22,304 nucleotides of DNA, taken from the NCBI GenBank assembly GCA_026990615.1, contig JALXDB010000171.1:1-22304 (forward strand). Direction: 5' to 3'. The notes under the pieces were generated by a model. It had not been told where the DNA came from and searched no databases. It saw only the letters and a list, made by a program, of their open reading frames with translations. Both the position numbers and the translations under genes were made by a program. The stretch's first letter is position 1. Each line of letters starts with the position of its first letter. The DNA comes from Spirochaetota bacterium (GTDB lineage Bacteria; Spirochaetota; B62-G9). Of this stretch, positions 7,445-15,263 are shown piece after piece.

Positions 7445-8992
7445 ATGTGGAAAATAAAAAAATCTAAAACTGGTGCTCTCAATCTCTGCTTTACCGGCCT
7501 AAAATCAAAGAGCAGCCGCAATGCAGAGGTTTGCCTCTATTGAAACATAGATCCCCGTAAAACTGCGGAAAGCTTTTATCGGAACAACTTCAAAGGCAGG
7601 GGATGCTACATTATTGTTGGAGCAGGGCTCTTTTATCATATCAAACCGTTTATTGATAATCCCCTTGTTGAAAAGTTGGTTGTTGTTGAGCCGCAGAAAG
7701 CTATTATAGACCTGGTACAAAGTAGCAATCCTGGATTTTTCGATTCTTTTTTTAAAGAAAATGATGTGGAGCTGGTTTATGGGGAGAAGAATGTTGGTGA
7801 ATTTATAAAAGCTATCAGAAGTAGCTACGACCTTCTTTTTTACAGCAGTATAAATGTATTAATTCTTCCATCTCTGGAGAGGTACTTCCCCGAAACCTAT
7901 AAAAAAATCGGAAATGATATCTCCGCTGCCCTGAACTTCCTCCTCAATAATGCGGTTACTATCTCAAAATTTTCAAAAAGATGGATTAATAATTTTAAAG
8001 GTAACGTAAAAACCGGCTTTCAACACCTTTATAGGATCAAAAATATTAAAAATAGATACAGAGGTAGTTGTTTTGTGGCTGCTGCGGGTCCAACGCTTGG
8101 TAAATTTATCAGATATGTTAAAGCTAGTGGCAGGGATTTGTTTATCATTGCAGTGGATGCTGCAGCAAGACCCCTTTTACTTTCGGGGATAAGGCCGGCT
8201 GTTGTGGTTAACATTGACCCTCAGCCCTATGTCAGACTTCATTTTACAGGAATTGAACGGGTAATGGAAGACATACCTGGTATTTTACAGCCCATGAGTT
8301 ATCCCGGTGTGTTTAATCTGTTTAAAACTGGTTTTTTAATGTTCAACGGCCATCCCATCTCCAGGCTGTTTGGTGTTGATGAAAAAGACGAAATAATGGA
8401 TTACAGGTCTATTGCAACCTATGCTGTTAGAATAGCCTCTTATATCGGTTTTGAAAGGATATATCTGACAGGATATGATTATTCCTTTGTGGATTATGCA
8501 TTGTATGTAAATGGAGGATTCTGGGACCTTTTCAGTGTAGGAAAATCAAACAGGTTTAACACCAGATTTAGCATTGATATTGATTATTTAACCGGTGTAT
8601 TAGATACAACAGATATTAAAAACCCGATTACAAACAGCAGGTTTTTAGGTTATAAAACAGAGCTTGAAGAGCTGATAAAAACCCTCTCTGATAGCATCAA
8701 GTTTTACAGACTTTTCCCTTCTCCTATAAGTATTGAAGGTGTTAGAGATGTAAAAGATATAGAAGATGTTGACTCGAAGTATATTGTGAAATCTGAAATG
8801 GAAAGTCCACTCGAGGAAAACAGAGTTAATACTGTAAAAAGACTTGATACTGCTATAAAGGATATTGAAGATGAGCTTCGGATTGCTTTTGCTTTACACT
8901 ACAGGATTAAGAAGGGGATGAACAGGGAGGATTCTTTAAATTACGCCGGTAGAGACATTGAAAGACTATACAGAATAATTAATTACAAATAA
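7445..8992 (+). pseudogene. Maf/MptE-like protein 2, reading frame interrupted by an in-frame TGA
   Basis: This is a second DUF115/Maf paralogue. The frame runs from ATG 7445 (AGAAG 4 nt upstream) for 32 codons, meets TGA at 7541-7543, and continues unbroken to TAA at 8992, 515 residues in all if read through. The segment after the stop (NIDPRKTAESF, then IIVGAGLFYHI) aligns with maf1 (INPLRITEKI, FLGTGLGYHI), and the TGA falls on a Ser in maf1 (VESRINP). One base change from TCA would explain it. DUF115 motifs follow at ~212 (AAAGPTL), ~256 (NIDPQPY) and ~341 (LTGYDYSF). No ATG, GTG or TTG lies between the TGA and TTG 7676, which sits inside a core strand and lacks a ribosome-binding site. 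Either a recent nonsense mutation or a sequence error is likely; the 438-residue frame 7676-8992 is what a gene caller would report. Confidence 0.75.
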
Positions 8993-9066
8993 ATCATCTT
9001 CCCCGATAAAGTTTGAAAAGTTCGATTCCGATATATTATTGTGAAGCGTTAATAAGAGGGGCAACT

Positions 9067-9489
9067 ATGGATAATGAAAATGTATTACACTACAGGGAAA
9101 CACAGATTAAAACTGCATCGAAGGGCAAGTTGATTGTTATACTTTACGATGGTATTTTAAGGTTTCTGGATATAGCTCTGGAGAACCTGCCGAAAAAAAA
9201 GTATGATGTTGTTAATAATAATATTATAAAGGCACAGGATATAATCACTGAATTGATAATGTCGTTAAATATGAAGGCTGGTGATATCAGCCAAAAGCTT
9301 TTCAGTATATATACCTTCTTTAACAGAATGCTTCTTGAAGGAAACCTCAAAAAAGACCCCAAACCGATTGAGTTTGTAAGAAAAATGGTGGCTGAACTGA
9401 GGGAGGCATGGAACCAGATAGCTGCAAAGGGAGGAACCCCCGGAATAGATGAAATGAAAAAAGAAGGGGGAATTGATATTGCTGGATAG
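9067..9489 (+). CDS. fliS: Flagellar secretion chaperone FliS
   Basis: This 140-residue, all-helical cytoplasmic chaperone binds the C-terminus of newly made flagellin, keeps it from polymerising and delivers it to the flagellar export gate. Family hallmarks are an N-terminal YRETQIKTASKGKLIVILYDGILRFLDIAL stretch (residues ~9-38), KAQDIITELIMSLN, and LLEGNLKKDP followed by REAW near residue 118. The frame is open further upstream, but the ATG at 9067 has AAGAGGGG 5 nt before it and gives the normal family N-terminus, so I choose it. The flgN-like gene overlaps its end by about 11 nt, which suggests translational coupling. CCCGATAA at 9002-9009 resembles a sigma-28 -10 box, but no matching -35 is present. 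Confidence 0.93.
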   Translation: MDNENVLHYRETQIKTASKGKLIVILYDGILRFLDIALENLPKKKYDVVNNNIIKAQDIITELIMSLNMKAGDISQKLFSIYTFFNRMLLEGNLKKDPKPIEFVRKMVAELREAWNQIAAKGGTPGIDEMKKEGGIDIAG

Positions 9490-9874
9490 AAAGGAAAGAT
9501 TGATCAGCTCACTTAATGAGATTAAAGATCTATTGATTAAAATTCTTACCCTTGAGGCAAATGAGCACAGGGCACTTGACTATGATGAATATGAGAAATT
9601 TTACGAATATTTGCAGTACGAAACATCGATTATCGAAGAGATCAAAGATAAAATGAAGAGCATTGTTCCTGATATGGTTTATTACAAAAAAGACCGGGAC
9701 GTCGGGCAACTTATAAAACTAATAACGAAGCTTAACGAAAAGATACTCAGGAATAACATTTTCAATCAGAACAGAGTTAAAGATAGTATTATAAAAATTA
9801 AGAAAAAACTTACATCCTTGAATGGCTATATAACCCCCCGAAGCAATTCCTACATAGTTGATATTAGGGCCTGA
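9479..9874 (+). CDS. FlgN-like flagellar export chaperone (probable)
   Basis: This small, almost entirely helical protein of about 131 residues is rich in Leu, Ile, Lys and Glu. Its first half (LIKILTLEANEHRALDYDEYEKF) has the pattern of FlgN proteins, which chaperone the hook-filament junction proteins FlgK and FlgL. Length and position directly after fliS fit FlgN, but sequence conservation in this family is low, so the name is an inference. No ATG exists near the start. TTG at 9479 has GGGGG 8 nt upstream and is preferred to TTG at 9473, where the spacing is only 2 nt. The start overlaps the last codons of fliS. It ends with TGA, and the following 137 nt hold only a weak hairpin near 9896-9907 before the polA promoter. 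Confidence 0.6.
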   Translation: MLDRKERLISSLNEIKDLLIKILTLEANEHRALDYDEYEKFYEYLQYETSIIEEIKDKMKSIVPDMVYYKKDRDVGQLIKLITKLNEKILRNNIFNQNRVKDSIIKIKKKLTSLNGYITPRSNSYIVDIRA

Positions 9875-9970
9875 TATTCTGAATTCAAAGAGTTCAAGAC
9901 CAGTCTTTTTAAGCTTAACGTAATATATTTTTTCTTACTTTGAATTGGTCCCGGTGCTATCCCATTGGAA

Positions 9971-9999
9971 TTGAAATGTTTAATCATTCCTGTTATTAT
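9971..9999 (+). promoter_or_regulatory. Sigma-70 promoter for polA-coaE-SPOR operon
   Basis: TTGAAA (9971-9976) and TATTAT (9994-9999) are separated by 17 bp. The start site would be near 10006, giving a leader of about 45 nt to the ATG at 10051. That also argues against the in-frame GTG at 10012, which would be almost leaderless. Confidence 0.45.
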
Positions 10000-10050
10000 T
10001 ATCTAAAATAGGTGAAGATAAAGAATAAACTGATAAGGGGTACTCAGATA

Positions 10051-12738
10051 ATGGATAAGAAAATATATTTGATAGATGGGTATGCATTGATATACAGAGC
10101 ATACTACGCCTTTATACGAAGACCACTGGTTACAACAAAGGGAGAAAACACATCTGCGGTGTTCGGTTTTATGCGTATGATTTTGAGGCTGTTAAAGGAT
10201 GAGAATCCGGAGTATATGCTGTGCGTTTTTGATTCCAAAACAAAAACCTTCAGACACGAAAAATACCCTGAATACAAGGCCAAAAGGTTAAAAGCACCCA
10301 CGGATCTTCTTGCTCAGATAGATGTTATCAGAGAACTGGTGGATAAAATTGGGATCCCCCACCTTGAGAAGGATGGTTTCGAGGCTGATGATATTATAGG
10401 AACAATAACCCTCCATGCAGAAAACAACGGGATTAAATCTATTGTTGTATCCGGAGATAAGGATATCCTTCAACTCGTAGACGACAATACAATTGTATAC
10501 GCCAATAAGAAGGGCATATCAGAGATTGAAGTTATGGACAGGAATAAGGTTATTGAAGAGTGGGGAGTTCCACCTGAATCAATTGTAGATCTTCTGGCAC
10601 TGATGGGAGATCAGTCTGACAACGTACCGGGCGTTAAAGGAATAGGCCAGAAGATGGCAGTCAAGCTAATTCAGGAGTTCGGCACGATTGAAAATTTGTA
10701 CAACAATATAGATAGAATAGAAAATGATAGGATTAAAAAGCTTCTGATCGAGGGAAAGGACAGTGCCTTTCTCAGCAAAGACCTTGTTTTGATAAGAAGG
10801 GATGCCCCGGTAGGCCTTGACCTTGACATGATGAAGCTGGATAAGTTTCCACTTGACGAGGGTATAAGGATACTCCTTGAGAAAGAGCTGAATACAATTG
10901 TTGTTGAGTTGAAGGGGGAAGAGGCTCTTGAGAAAGGTGAAGAAAAAAAGAAGGGCAAATATTACTTAGTCGATAATCATCGGGAGTGGCAGAGACTTCT
11001 TGAAAAGGTAAGATCAAAGGGTACTATGTCATTCGATGTGGAAACAACGGGCAAAGATCCTATTGATTCCGATATAATCGGTTTTTCAATTTCAACTGAT
11101 GAAGGTGAGGGGTTTTATATCCCGATCAGAATGAAGAATAAAGAGGGATTCGGGGCCGAGCTTATTTCCACTTCTCTTAAAGATATTTTAGAAGATAAAG
11201 GTATTGGCAAGATAGGTCAGAACATAAAATACGATTATGTTGTTCTGTTGAAAAACGGGATTGATATCCATGGAATTATTGGTGATACTATGATTGCAGC
11301 CTATCTGTTAAATCCCCAGAAACAGAGGTACAAGCTGGATGACCTTGCGATGGAGTACCTCGACTATAAAACAATTCACTACAGTGATGTGGTTAAGCAG
11401 AAGGAGAACACACTCCTCGATTACCCAATAGAAGAGCTGGTTGAATATGCAGCCGAAGACAGCGATATTGCCCTCAGACTTCACAATATACTTGTAGATA
11501 AGTTAAAAGATACAGGTCTGTACGATCTTTACAGGAATATAGAGGTACCCCTTATAACTGTACTCGGCAGGATGGAGTACAGAGGGGTGAGGATCGATAG
11601 TGAGTATCTAATTCAGATGAGTAGAAGGTTTGCTGAAGAGATAGATGAGCTTGAGCAGAAAATATTTGATATAACGGGAGAGGTTTTCAACGTACGTTCA
11701 ACCAAACAGCTATCCCACATACTTTTTGACAAATTGAAACTCCCCGTTATCAAGAAAACCAAGACAGGCTACTCCACCGATGAATCTGTTCTGGAGGAAC
11801 TGGCTGGGCGGTATGAAATAGCAAGGCTGTTACTGAAACACAGAAGATTAACCAAGTTAAAGTCCACTTACATAGATGCACTGCCGCAGATGGTTAACCC
11901 TGTTACCGGACGTATCCATACATCTTTTAATCAAACAATAACTACAACAGGGAGGTTGTCCTCCACCAATCCTAATCTGCAGAATATCCCTATAAGAGAG
12001 GAGGAGGGCAGGGCAATAAGGAGGGCTTTTATTCCTGAAGATGGTTGGTGGTTTATCTCGGCCGATTATTCTCAAATAGAGCTTCGAATCCTCGCATCGC
12101 TTTCTAAAGATCTACGTCTGGTGAACGCTTTTAAAAACAATGAAGATATACACAGGGAGACTGCTTCTATACTGTTCGGTGTCCCTCTGGATATGGTGAA
12201 TGACGCCCAGAGGCAGGCGGCTAAAACGGTTAACTACAGTGTTATCTATGGGATAAGCCCCTATGGACTATCCAAACAGCTCGGTATTTCAAGAACACAG
12301 GCAGCCGAGTTTATTAAGATATACTTTGAGAAATACAGCGGGGTTAAGAAATTTTTTGATGGTATTATCGAGCAGGCGGAGGAAAAGGGCTATGTTGAAA
12401 CCCTTCTTGGAAGAAAGAGATTTATACCGGAAATATACTCTCGAAATAAGAATATATATGAAGGCGCAAAAAGAGTTGCTATAAATACCCCAATTCAGGG
12501 TACTGCCGCTGACCTTATTAAAAAGGCAATGATTATGATAGATGATGAAATTATAAAGAGGGGTATGAAAAGCAGGATGCTGATACAGGTTCATGATGAA
12601 CTTGTTTTTGAATCGCCTGATGATGAATACAGGGATTTGATGTCGCTTGTAAAGGACATTATGGAAAATGCGCTGGATTTTGAAGTCCCTATTGTTGCAA
12701 ATGTAAAAGCTGGAAAGAACTGGGAAGAGGCCCACTGA
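10051..12738 (+). CDS. polA: DNA polymerase I
   Basis: This 895-residue DNA polymerase I, for Okazaki-fragment processing and repair synthesis, has all three domains. The 5' nuclease comes first (MDKKIYLIDGYALIYR, GFEADDIIG, VSGDKD, GDQSDNVPGVKGIG). The 3'-5' exonuclease keeps all four acidic residues (D329 and E331 in FDVET, D395 in KYDY, D472 in AEDSD), so proofreading should work. The polymerase has motif A (SADYSQIELR, D672), motif B (RQAAKTVNYSVIYG) and motif C (VHDEL, D849). In motif B, Tyr729 stands where E. coli has Phe762. I start at ATG 10051, which gives the canonical N-terminus and has AAGGGG 10 nt upstream, and not at the in-frame GTG at 10012. The TGA stop shares one base with the ATG of coaE. 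Confidence 0.97.
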   Translation: MDKKIYLIDGYALIYRAYYAFIRRPLVTTKGENTSAVFGFMRMILRLLKDENPEYMLCVFDSKTKTFRHEKYPEYKAKRLKAPTDLLAQIDVIRELVDKIGIPHLEKDGFEADDIIGTITLHAENNGIKSIVVSGDKDILQLVDDNTIVYANKKGISEIEVMDRNKVIEEWGVPPESIVDLLALMGDQSDNVPGVKGIGQKMAVKLIQEFGTIENLYNNIDRIENDRIKKLLIEGKDSAFLSKDLVLIRRDAPVGLDLDMMKLDKFPLDEGIRILLEKELNTIVVELKGEEALEKGEEKKKGKYYLVDNHREWQRLLEKVRSKGTMSFDVETTGKDPIDSDIIGFSISTDEGEGFYIPIRMKNKEGFGAELISTSLKDILEDKGIGKIGQNIKYDYVVLLKNGIDIHGIIGDTMIAAYLLNPQKQRYKLDDLAMEYLDYKTIHYSDVVKQKENTLLDYPIEELVEYAAEDSDIALRLHNILVDKLKDTGLYDLYRNIEVPLITVLGRMEYRGVRIDSEYLIQMSRRFAEEIDELEQKIFDITGEVFNVRSTKQLSHILFDKLKLPVIKKTKTGYSTDESVLEELAGRYEIARLLLKHRRLTKLKSTYIDALPQMVNPVTGRIHTSFNQTITTTGRLSSTNPNLQNIPIREEEGRAIRRAFIPEDGWWFISADYSQIELRILASLSKDLRLVNAFKNNEDIHRETASILFGVPLDMVNDAQRQAAKTVNYSVIYGISPYGLSKQLGISRTQAAEFIKIYFEKYSGVKKFFDGIIEQAEEKGYVETLLGRKRFIPEIYSRNKNIYEGAKRVAINTPIQGTAADLIKKAMIMIDDEIIKRGMKSRMLIQVHDELVFESPDDEYRDLMSLVKDIMENALDFEVPIVANVKAGKNWEEAH

Positions 12739-13307
12739 TGGTAATAGGTGTAACCGGTAACTACTGTTCGGGAAAGAATATTGTCAGTAAATACCTTGAA
12801 GAGCTTGGATTTTCTGTCGTAGATGTGGATAAAATAGGACATGAGGCGCTCGAGGTAAAAAAGGATGATATTGTAAAGGTATTCGGCGAGGAGATTATTT
12901 CAAATGGAAGAATCGACAGGAAAAAGCTGGGGAAAAAAGTTTTTTCGGACAAAAACGAAATAAAGAAACTCGAGAGAATAGTCCATCCATGGATGATAAG
13001 GGAGGTCAAAAAAAGAGTAAGTAAAAAGGGAAATTGGGTTATAAATGCGGCTCTTCTCATAGAAATGTGTCTCTTTGTGTTGTGCGATTTTACCATAGGT
13101 GTTGATACACCCAGAGAAATCGCTGTGATGAGGGGCATTTCAAGAGATGGAATCTCAAGGGAAGAAGCCGAGCGAAGGCTGGACGCACAAATCCCTTTAA
13201 AGGAGAAAAAACATTATGTCGATATAGTAATTGAAAATAATGGAAGTATCGAAGACCTGAAAGATATGGTAAGCAGAGTACTTGAAAAATTTGGAATAAA
13301 GGTATGA
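12738..13307 (+). CDS. coaE: Dephospho-CoA kinase
   Basis: This 189-residue P-loop kinase performs the last step of coenzyme A synthesis, phosphorylating dephospho-CoA on the ribose 3'-OH. Recognisable parts are the N-terminal strand and P-loop (VIGVTGNYCSGKN), the substrate-binding VDVDKIGHEAL, the HP pair in IVHPWM, and the lid and C-terminal region RDGISREEAERRLDAQIP. The Walker A motif reads GNYCSGKN, with Asn where GxxxxGK is normally followed by Ser or Thr (the Mg-coordinating hydroxyl). It resembles a variant I recall from other spirochaete CoaE proteins, but that is from memory. It overlaps polA by one base (TGATG), so translational coupling is likely. Confidence 0.92.
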   Translation: MVIGVTGNYCSGKNIVSKYLEELGFSVVDVDKIGHEALEVKKDDIVKVFGEEIISNGRIDRKKLGKKVFSDKNEIKKLERIVHPWMIREVKKRVSKKGNWVINAALLIEMCLFVLCDFTIGVDTPREIAVMRGISRDGISREEAERRLDAQIPLKEKKHYVDIVIENNGSIEDLKDMVSRVLEKFGIKV

Positions 13308-13310
13308 GTT

Positions 13311-14033
13311 ATGGATAATATGGATGACTATCAGCACGAGCCGGTAGAAAGCAGGAAGAACAAGAAGGTAAAGGAGTACTATCAGGTTAATCTTGATATG
13401 GGTAGAATTTTCTGGATAGTTTTTATTCTCGGCCTTGTGATAATCGGTATTTTTGTTCTGGGATTCTATATCGGTGGTTCAAATAAAAAAGGGGAGAAGG
13501 TAGCTAAAGGCATTTTAAGGGAAACAGCAAAGGTTGAAAGCGGCAAAACAGCAGAAAAGGAAAGTTCTCAGAAATCACCTCAAATATCAATTGAAGACCT
13601 TTTTAGTGAGGAAAAAACATCCGTTAAAGAGGAAGCCCCGCCTTCAACGGAAGGAAGTAAAAATGTTTCTGAGCCTATATCTGAGCTAAAAAGTAGCAAA
13701 AAAACGTATCAATCTTCGGTTTCTAAAAAAACATCGGTCAGCAGAAAAAATGTTTATAGAAAAAAATCACACCCTGCATCCAGTATCGCTGCAGGAAAGT
13801 ACTACATTCAGGTTGCGTCTTTTAGTAAAATGGAAAATGCTGTAAAACTTAAAAAACGGCTGGAAAAAAATCTTTACAAAGTTAAGATTTTGGAGGCCAC
13901 TGTAAATGGGAAAAAATACTACAGAGTCAGGGTAGGGCCGTTTCAATCAAAGCAGGTTGCAAAAAACACGCTGATTTCAATGAAAAGAAAGTTCGGTCTT
14001 GAATCCCCATTTGTAGTTGAAAAAAAGAAATAG
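13311..14033 (+). CDS. SPOR-domain protein with one membrane anchor
   Basis: This 240-residue bitopic membrane protein has a short charged cytoplasmic N-terminus, one transmembrane helix at ~32-54, a long Ser/Lys/Glu-rich linker (55-160), and a C-terminal SPOR domain (~163-236: YYIQVASFSKMENAVKLKKRL ... YYRVRVGPF). SPOR domains bind denuded peptidoglycan glycan strands and usually target proteins to the division septum, so a periplasmic cell-wall or division role is inferred (FtsN-like layout). It begins 3 nt after coaE, with AAAGG 8 nt before the ATG, and is the third gene of the polA operon. A second in-frame ATG lies three codons downstream and cannot be excluded as the start. Confidence 0.88.
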   Translation: MDNMDDYQHEPVESRKNKKVKEYYQVNLDMGRIFWIVFILGLVIIGIFVLGFYIGGSNKKGEKVAKGILRETAKVESGKTAEKESSQKSPQISIEDLFSEEKTSVKEEAPPSTEGSKNVSEPISELKSSKKTYQSSVSKKTSVSRKNVYRKKSHPASSIAAGKYYIQVASFSKMENAVKLKKRLEKNLYKVKILEATVNGKKYYRVRVGPFQSKQVAKNTLISMKRKFGLESPFVVEKKK

Positions 14034-14062
14034 CCTTTTTAAATCCCTCATGATCAATAGGA

Positions 14063-14091
14063 TTGACTGCCTAGTATTTAGTTATTAATAT
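14063..14091 (+). promoter_or_regulatory. Possible sigma-70 promoter for lipA
   Basis: TTGACT (14063-14068) and TAATAT (14086-14091) are spaced by 17 bp in the 101-nt gap between the SPOR gene and lipA. The -35 matches 5 of 6 bases and the -10 matches 4 of 6. Confidence 0.35.
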
Positions 14092-14134
14092 CACTTTATC
14101 AGTTTATCTTTATAAATATTCCAAGGACATCTTT

Positions 14135-15034
14135 ATGGGAAATTTAACACCATCCGCTGAAACCAGGAGAAAGCCAGACTGGCTACGCAAAAGAATCGAG
14201 TATTCCCCCCAGCGGCACATGGTTAAGGAGATCTTAAGAGGTTTAGGGCTTAATACAGTGTGCGAAGAGGCTCGATGTCCGAATCAGTCCGAGTGCTTCT
14301 ACCATAGAAGGGCAACCTTTTTGATACTCGGGAATAAGTGTACGAGAAACTGCAGGTTCTGCTCTATAGATAAGGCTAAACCGGGTGAAATTCTTGGCCT
14401 CGATGAAGACGAACCAAAACGTGTTGCAGAAGCTGTAAAGAATTTGAGGCTGAAGTATGTTGTTATTACTTCTGTAACAAGGGATGATCTGGATGATGGG
14501 GGCGCTTCCCAGTTTGCAAAAACCATAGAAGAGATAAAAAAGCTGGATGATAGAATAAATATTGAAGTTTTGACTCCCGATTTTAAGGGAGACAGAAAAG
14601 CTCTTGATACGGTGATTAATGCAAATCCTGATGTTTTTAACCATAATGTCGAAACAATATCCAGGTTGTACCCGAATGTAAGACCGCAGGCAGATTTTAA
14701 TCGTTCTCTGGATGTATTAAAATATGTAAAAGAACATAGTGAAAACATTTTCGTAAAGTCCGGATTCATGGTCGGCCTCGGAGAAACAAGGGATGAGATT
14801 ATTGAGCTTTTGCATCTGTTAAAGCAATCGGGCTGTGATGCTGTTACCATAGGGCAGTATTTGCAACCAACCAAATGGAATATACCTGTAAAAGAGTATA
14901 TATCCCCTGAAACTTTTGATTATTACAGGAGAGAGGCAAAAAGGATCGGATTCAAATTTGTGGCTTCCGGTCCTTTTGTGAGAAGTTCATATATGGCCCA
15001 TGAAGGTTTTGAAAGCATGGTGCATAAGACCTGA
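14135..15034 (+). CDS. lipA: Lipoyl synthase
   Basis: This 299-residue radical-SAM enzyme inserts two sulfur atoms into protein-bound octanoyl chains to make lipoamide. Both [4Fe-4S] cluster motifs are present: the auxiliary cluster CEEARCPNQSEC (C43, C48, C54) and the radical-SAM cluster CTRNCRFC (C69, C73, C76). The C-terminal RSSY motif, whose Ser ligates the auxiliary cluster, is seen in GPFVRSSYMAHE. EVLTPDFKGD and FNHNVET are further family signatures. AAGGA lies 7 nt before the ATG. No lipB or lplA is in the window, and no terminator is visible after the TGA. Confidence 0.97.
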   Translation: MGNLTPSAETRRKPDWLRKRIEYSPQRHMVKEILRGLGLNTVCEEARCPNQSECFYHRRATFLILGNKCTRNCRFCSIDKAKPGEILGLDEDEPKRVAEAVKNLRLKYVVITSVTRDDLDDGGASQFAKTIEEIKKLDDRINIEVLTPDFKGDRKALDTVINANPDVFNHNVETISRLYPNVRPQADFNRSLDVLKYVKEHSENIFVKSGFMVGLGETRDEIIELLHLLKQSGCDAVTIGQYLQPTKWNIPVKEYISPETFDYYRREAKRIGFKFVASGPFVRSSYMAHEGFESMVHKT

Positions 15035-15072
15035 CGTTTTTAAATTTTCAATTATTTATGATTGTATTAATT

Positions 15073-15102
15073 GGTTAACAATAGCTAACAATGGTTAACA
15101 AC
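15073..15102. repeat. Three 10-bp direct repeats upstream of the flaA promoter
   Basis: GGTTAACAAT, AGCTAACAAT and GGTTAACAAC follow each other without gaps, one per helical turn, all sharing TAACAA. The array ends 20 bp before the -35 box of the flaA promoter, so it could be a site for a transcription factor binding one DNA face. I do not recognise the factor. Confidence 0.55.
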
Positions 15103-15122
15103 AAAAAATTTATAATCGAGTA

Positions 15123-15152
15123 TTGACATACAACATATTTCCGTCCTATACT
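15123..15152 (+). promoter_or_regulatory. Sigma-70 promoter upstream of flaA1-flaA2
   Basis: A consensus -35 (TTGACA, 15123-15128) and TATACT (15147-15152) are separated by 18 bp. The start site would be near 15159, giving a leader of about 105 nt that includes the sigma-28-type promoter. Confidence 0.5.
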
Positions 15153-15164
15153 TAAATAAAGATT

Positions 15165-15191
15165 AAAATTTTACAATCCATTTACCGATAA
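15165..15191 (+). promoter_or_regulatory. Sigma-28 (FliA) promoter upstream of flaA1-flaA2
   Basis: AAAATTTT (15165-15172), an 11-nt spacer and ACCGATAA (15184-15191) follow the FliA consensus TAAAGTTT-N11-GCCGATAA with exact spacing. The -10 box matches 7 of 8 bases and the -35 box 6 of 8. The start would be near 15198, about 65 nt before the ATG. Confidence 0.5.
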
Positions 15192-15263
15192 AGAGTAAGT
15201 AGACAAATATCTTTTATTGGCAGTTGTTTGTGTAAAACCTTTATTAATAGAAGGAGCGGGGTA

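Noticed and set aside
7541..7543. TGA as selenocysteine or a reassigned sense codon
   Set aside because: TGA ends several genes here (flgN-like, polA, coaE, lipA, flaA2), so the code is standard. The bases after this TGA form no convincing SECIS hairpin, and the aligned residue in maf1 is Ser, not Cys.
9002..9009. CCCGATAA before fliS as a sigma-28 promoter
   Set aside because: The -10 position is attractive, but the bases 19 nt upstream (TTACAAAT) do not match a FliA -35.
9885..9955. Inverted ATTCAAAG / CTTTGAAT between the flgN-like gene and polA as a terminator
   Set aside because: The arms are about 45 nt apart with no T-run after the second arm. The small hairpin near 9896-9907 has only a 4-5 bp stem.
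10012..10050. GTG 10012 as the polA start
   Set aside because: It would add 13 residues not seen in the family and would be nearly leaderless from the predicted promoter; ATG 10051 gives the standard N-terminus.
14299..14874. 191-codon open frame on the minus strand
   Set aside because: It lies entirely antisense to lipA, which has all its catalytic motifs. It has no recognisable domain or ribosome-binding site.
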